Assembly: GCA_963513935.1 (NCBI GenBank)
Contig: OY740768.1
Span: 19,405,177 to 19,469,176 of the forward strand
Direction: 5' to 3'
DNA from: Aphrophora alni
Taxonomy: Eukaryota; Arthropoda; Insecta; Hemiptera; Aphrophoridae
DNA length: 64,000 bases
Part shown: piece after piece, positions 59,470 to 64,000 of the stretch
How the letters are laid out: the number at the start of each line of letters is the position of its first letter
How positions within the stretch are numbered: the first letter of the stretch is position 1
Position numbers and translations under genes: made by a program
The notes under the pieces: model-generated
Told to the model about the DNA's origin: nothing
Database searches by the model: none
The model's input: the letters and a program-made list of their open reading frames with translations, nothing else

Positions 59470-62400
59470 TTGTTTTCATTATATTAAAAAAAATAACGTA
59501 CTTTTTAATATATTGCTTTTAGAATAATACATGAGTAAATTGTGTTTCATAATAAACGGCAGTAGAATGTACATATTATATGTGATACTATAGGTTATTT
59601 ACTAAACCATTAATCTTATGTTATTCTGGCCTTACATTATACATAACATAAAAAATAATAAACATAACCAATCCGTTAATAGTCATTTTGATAAAATTAT
59701 TTTCTTCAGAGGTTTTGGAAGTCATCTATCTAGTAAATAGTCCATTTTACTAAATTTAAGACCGCTTTAATTCAACGACTTTCTCCAACTTAATAGGGAC
59801 TCATTCGTTTCGGTAAATATATTTGAATTTTTAATTACAAAATTTCCCAATGATTTATTTTGTTTACTCAACTGTAATAATATTTACGGTTCGTAAATGG
59901 GATGAGTTTTCAAAAAACAAAAACAGTCCTGCTATATATTTAGGAACAATATTTCTTAATGATCTATTTGTGTTGGTGAAACGTTGGTATTTTTACAACC
60001 AAAAACATTTTTATAACTTAAAATAATTTCAAAACCATTACTGAACCACGTTTTGAAAGGTTTAAAACCGCGATAGGTATTATATAATCCTATAAACCAT
60101 CTAAACACAATATTTATCTAGTAACATCAATCTAATCCGTAACAAGTCATAAGTAGTATCAACAAGTTGTTTTATTGTTTTGTTTGTATATTCGAACTTT
60201 TCTTTGATAATTGTTTATGTTTATAACATTAACGGTTGACACTAGAATGAAAGTTATATCTAACATTGGTGTTTTGTATAACTATAATTTTTTTAAATTT
60301 CATTCTTTGTTTTTCTTAATGTTATCTTTCCCTCTAGATTGTGTTACTAACATTGTTACATCACTAGTTTAATCTATTTTGATTATATACAAAATACAAG
60401 TACAAGGTACAAAGTAAAATAGTTTTATTATTTTAAAAAAATATTATTTTTTGCTTGATTACAATTAACCATATATTCGTTTGATTTTTATTTCCATCGT
60501 GTTTGAGTAGTGTATATTTAATATGATTCTTAGAAAACAATTATTATGAACGTATATTAAGTATATTATTTTACATTGCTTCTTATATGTTATTTAAAAG
60601 TGAGCAAACGACCGAAGATTGTTGTCTTTCACAAGTAAAACTTACAACTGGAAACCAACGAAGTTAGCTTATTAAGTAAAAAATGCAAATGCCATTAGTG
60701 TATCAGCATCTAGATTTATTTATTCCATGTGACATAATTAATAAATACCAACATCATAAAAGGAAATTGTAATATACTCGCAATGTAAAATACAAGTGAA
60801 ATTGTGTAAAGTACTACCTTGAACATACAGGTGTTATAACGAATATAGAACCACATTTATCATGTATATCCTTACCTAACCTAACCTATATAATTCAATG
60901 GTTATTATACTTCATTTTTTGACACAATATAAATATTAGCAGTCAAATTGTAAAATGAAAAGACAGTATTTTATTCCAAACTGAATAGAAATTCACATAC
61001 TGATATTTTTCTTATTCTTTATAGCTTCCAAAATAATATCTTGCAATTCATAAAAAAGAAGACATTTATCTTGGATATTGCAATATTTATAACAATGGCC
61101 TTGCCATGTAATAAAACTTGTATAAATACAATACCCTTATATTATCTTACGATGATACATATCCAAAGTTGAATGCCTTTGTACGTTTTAACATTAGCAG
61201 GATATACTTGAATTGTATGTATGGAAATATACGTCATCCATAATAGAAAAAATGTACAATATGAGTTTATTTATTATTTTTTGTAAAGCAAGTGTGAAAA
61301 TTGTAATAGCTGGTAATAAACTGTTTAGAAATGAGGCTACAGCCCAAATTTGTTAGCTGTAATTTTAGTTTCATTGTTTTTTTAATATTTTCAAATTGAT
61401 TTGAAAGTTTTGTTTAAAAGTCTTTTATATTAAGATGCCTTTAGTTCTGTTTTCACTTCCAATTTAACAGTAAGGAAAGTTTCCAAAAATAGTAAAATGT
61501 ACATACTTTATACACTTTTCGATATTTCTACCATTTTTATCGGAGTGTATTTCAAATAAATTAAAGCCATTTTTAATAGATTCAATAATAAGCTAAGTAT
61601 GGGTTTGTGTTCTATTTCTATGTATTTTATCTTTATTAAAAAGATATTACTAACCTCAAGGAATAATGAAATCATTTTACTTTTTGAATATTGGTAATAT
61701 TATACCCTCATGAACTTAAAAACAGAAACACGAGGTGTATAAAACTAAATGAGTCTGAAATTTTGATAACTAATTAATAAATTTAATTATATCCATATTG
61801 GAATATATTTATTATAGACAATATAAATACTACTAATCCAATCGGATCATTTTCATTTAGAAAATATTTACACTATTTATCAGTTAATTGTCCTGAGATA
61901 CAGTAAAATATTACATAAATTAATAACATATGGTTTATTCTGTATCATCTGGTATCCTTAAAATTAAGATACATTACAAAATGGTGGATATAATCGTTGT
62001 TTGCCTTCAGACTAATGTCTCTTGTTTCAGAAAGTTTTTTCAAACTTTAAAACGCTGGAATAAATGAAATATAAAAACAATAAATGACAAACATATTTAA
62101 ACTATTCTTTAAAACCTATAATTAATCTAAAAATAATGTAATATAGCTTATTTATTTTATTGTTTTATTTATCTATTTATTTAATTTATTATTATTTGTT
62201 TTTTCAACAAGAATACTAATGCATTACCCTGAATAAGAAAAAATAAGAGGTTTTAGGCAAAAGTTAGCGACAAAATATTAAATAAAATCCAATCATCGTT
62301 GGCCGTATTTTTCACACCGTCGTTTCACGCAACTCCACAATATATAATTTGTTTCTTCTATATTTCATCGTTCGTTGAGATGAGTAATAATTTTTTAAGT

Positions 62401-64000
62401 AGAAGACAAAAATATAGAAAGAGAACATACATCCACATTTTAAATCTATTAAAATGTCCTTAGGCTTATATGAAATACATTCTGAGAAGAATAATGGAAA
62501 GACAAAGAATTTGTCAGTACGTTGATTTTCAATGGATGGATGCACACACATGGATGATTGATTGTTTGTAGAAACTTATTTTTCAATTCTGAACGACTGA
62601 AAAATTTAGAGCAAATTATATGAAAACCTATCACAAAGTCTAAAGTAAAACCGTGTTATATGAACGTATTCCGATTATCTAAGTTATAAATTATGTTATA
62701 ATATAAACACAACAAAAAGTTAAGTTATAAGTTATGTTATTATGTTGTGTATCTTCTAACTTATAAGGTGTCAAATTTACACTAATAACTATAGTCAATC
62801 GGTAATATGATACAAAAAGATATTAAGAAGAAACAATGTTATAATAAATATAGGGAAATATTGAATATACATTTATTATAAAATATTAAGAGGTAACTTT
62901 TTAATGCCTTATGAAAAAAAATAGTTATTTTTATATGTTATTATATTGGTTAAAGAGTTAATTTATGAAAATATACTTCTCTATAGTTGTTTTTTTCTAG
63001 GAACTAGAAATGTTTTTGTGTAAAGTAACACCTGAGAGTGTTAATTAAAGGGTAAACCTAAAATAAACACACTGTTTATAATTTTTTATCAATTGATAGA
63101 AGATTGAATGTAGTAATATTTTTTTTACCAGAAGTATTGACAAAATTAAAGTAAATATTTTCGAAAAACAATATTTTTAATTGTTAAAATGGAAAATAAA
63201 ATATTTATTTAGATTGTTGGGAATCACCATGTACTGTAATGGTGACCATGTTATCAGATTATCCTTAATATCATGTTGTATTTCTAGTTTAAATCAACTA
63301 ATGGATACCTTTGAGTTTAAAATAACATATTGGTTATGTTTCAAACAATATCCATATTCTAGTTAGTTATACATTTTGTGTACTACATTGAAACAACGAT
63401 CAGTCGCTCCTGTACGTACACTATTCAAGTTTTGCCCAAGTAGTTTTTTTCACTTTGTTTTCAGCTGGCAGTTTAAATTACTTTATTTACAGTCAATATT
63501 ACTAAATACCGAATACTAATTTTAGTAAATTTGCCAAAGAATTCTTATACTGCATACTTAAGTAATGACAAAGATGGCAGCCTCAATTTTGTCTTTGTTG
63601 ATCTTGTTCACCTGACGAATAATTTGGTCACAAGAATATTGTTTAAATTAGTATAGTATATTTACACGAAGACAGTATATTTACATATATTAACTGTTAT
63701 TTATAGATTCTTTGTGAAATATTATGTTACGTTTATGATAAATATGTTATTAATATAACCAATAAATATAAATACATATACTTCTTTAAACATACATGGA
63801 AAAATTTCATTTTATGTATATTTTTTTATAAGAGAAAAGATCGTCTACTGTGAAATATGATACATTTAATAAATGATTCACTATTTTACCACTATTCTAA
63901 TTTCTTTTTGAAATAAGAAAATAATTACTACAAAAAAAGAAATTCTTGTGAATATACATATACAAAAGATAACTTACAATTTTCACAGAATATCGAAAGG
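59470..64000. other. A+T-rich stretch, no gene seen
   Basis: A single CTTACCTAACCTAACCTA run near 60870 repeats the telomere-like motif of the 10.9-kb minisatellite in inverse orientation. The frames at 62312-62634 (minus) and 63181-63366 (plus) have no domain or splice support. An AAGATGGCAGCC near 63571 starts a frame that stops after about a dozen codons. Confidence 0.5.

Noticed and set aside
1..64000. CRISPR arrays, bacterial operons, rRNA genes
   Set aside because: No direct-repeat/spacer pattern, no ribosome-binding-site-led gene clusters and no conserved rRNA segments were seen; the 58-bp repeats have no spacers.

Overview
The window is strongly A+T-rich (roughly three quarters A+T by eye) eukaryotic DNA. 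It has no operons, no long cellular reading frames, and many (AT)n arrays. A minisatellite carries TTAGG-type telomere-like cores, and there are degraded transposons of animal type (Penelope-like, pogo/Tigger, Harbinger-type Myb/SANT, possibly a non-LTR element). The best guess is an insect or other arthropod, in an intergenic or long-intron setting; the exact group cannot be read from this sequence.

The clearest object is a Penelope-like element (PLE) complex at 51.5-55.8 kb. Two 5'-truncated PLE copies lie head to head inside a near-perfect inverted repeat with arms of about 1.77 kb (51515-53284 and 53624-55391). The 339-bp centre encodes the tail of the reverse transcriptase, including YVDD. 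Each arm carries a 216-codon GIY-YIG endonuclease segment and, just downstream, a hammerhead-ribozyme (HHR) motif. A third PLE fragment (55391-55803) begins exactly at the outer edge of the right arm and carries its own HHR. Much older PLE debris lies at 36253-36906: RT tail plus GIY-YIG with stops, then an HHR with an intact core. A solitary, very well-paired HHR lies at 42931-42975. Palindromic repeats at 3.8, 29.5 and 37.2 kb look like further decayed members of this kind of sequence.

Other repeats are: a 6 x 58 bp minisatellite with GGTTA cores (10949-11296); a diverged tandem duplication containing a dead Myb/SANT-domain gene (14.3-16.6 kb); a degenerate tRNA with an inverted half-copy beside it (25.56-25.73 kb); a pogo/Tigger remnant (25.95-26.3 kb); a five-copy dispersed repeat all in one orientation (6.2, 19.6, 30.5, 32.4, 48.9 kb); and long (AT)n arrays.

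No complete host gene is visible. Several short blocks do look like exons of a gene with very long introns, because richer composition, an open frame and good splice sites coincide. On the minus strand, in transcription order, they are 51352-51403 (no open frame, UTR-like), 45627-45760 (opens with ATG), 33337-33417 and 4766-4826. The phases of the last three can be made compatible, so they may be one transcript of about 47 kb; this is inference. On the plus strand there is a G+C-rich promoter/first-exon-like patch ending at a GTAAGC donor (about 6536-6684) and a 48-nt exon candidate at 59278-59325. Their protein families were not recognised.
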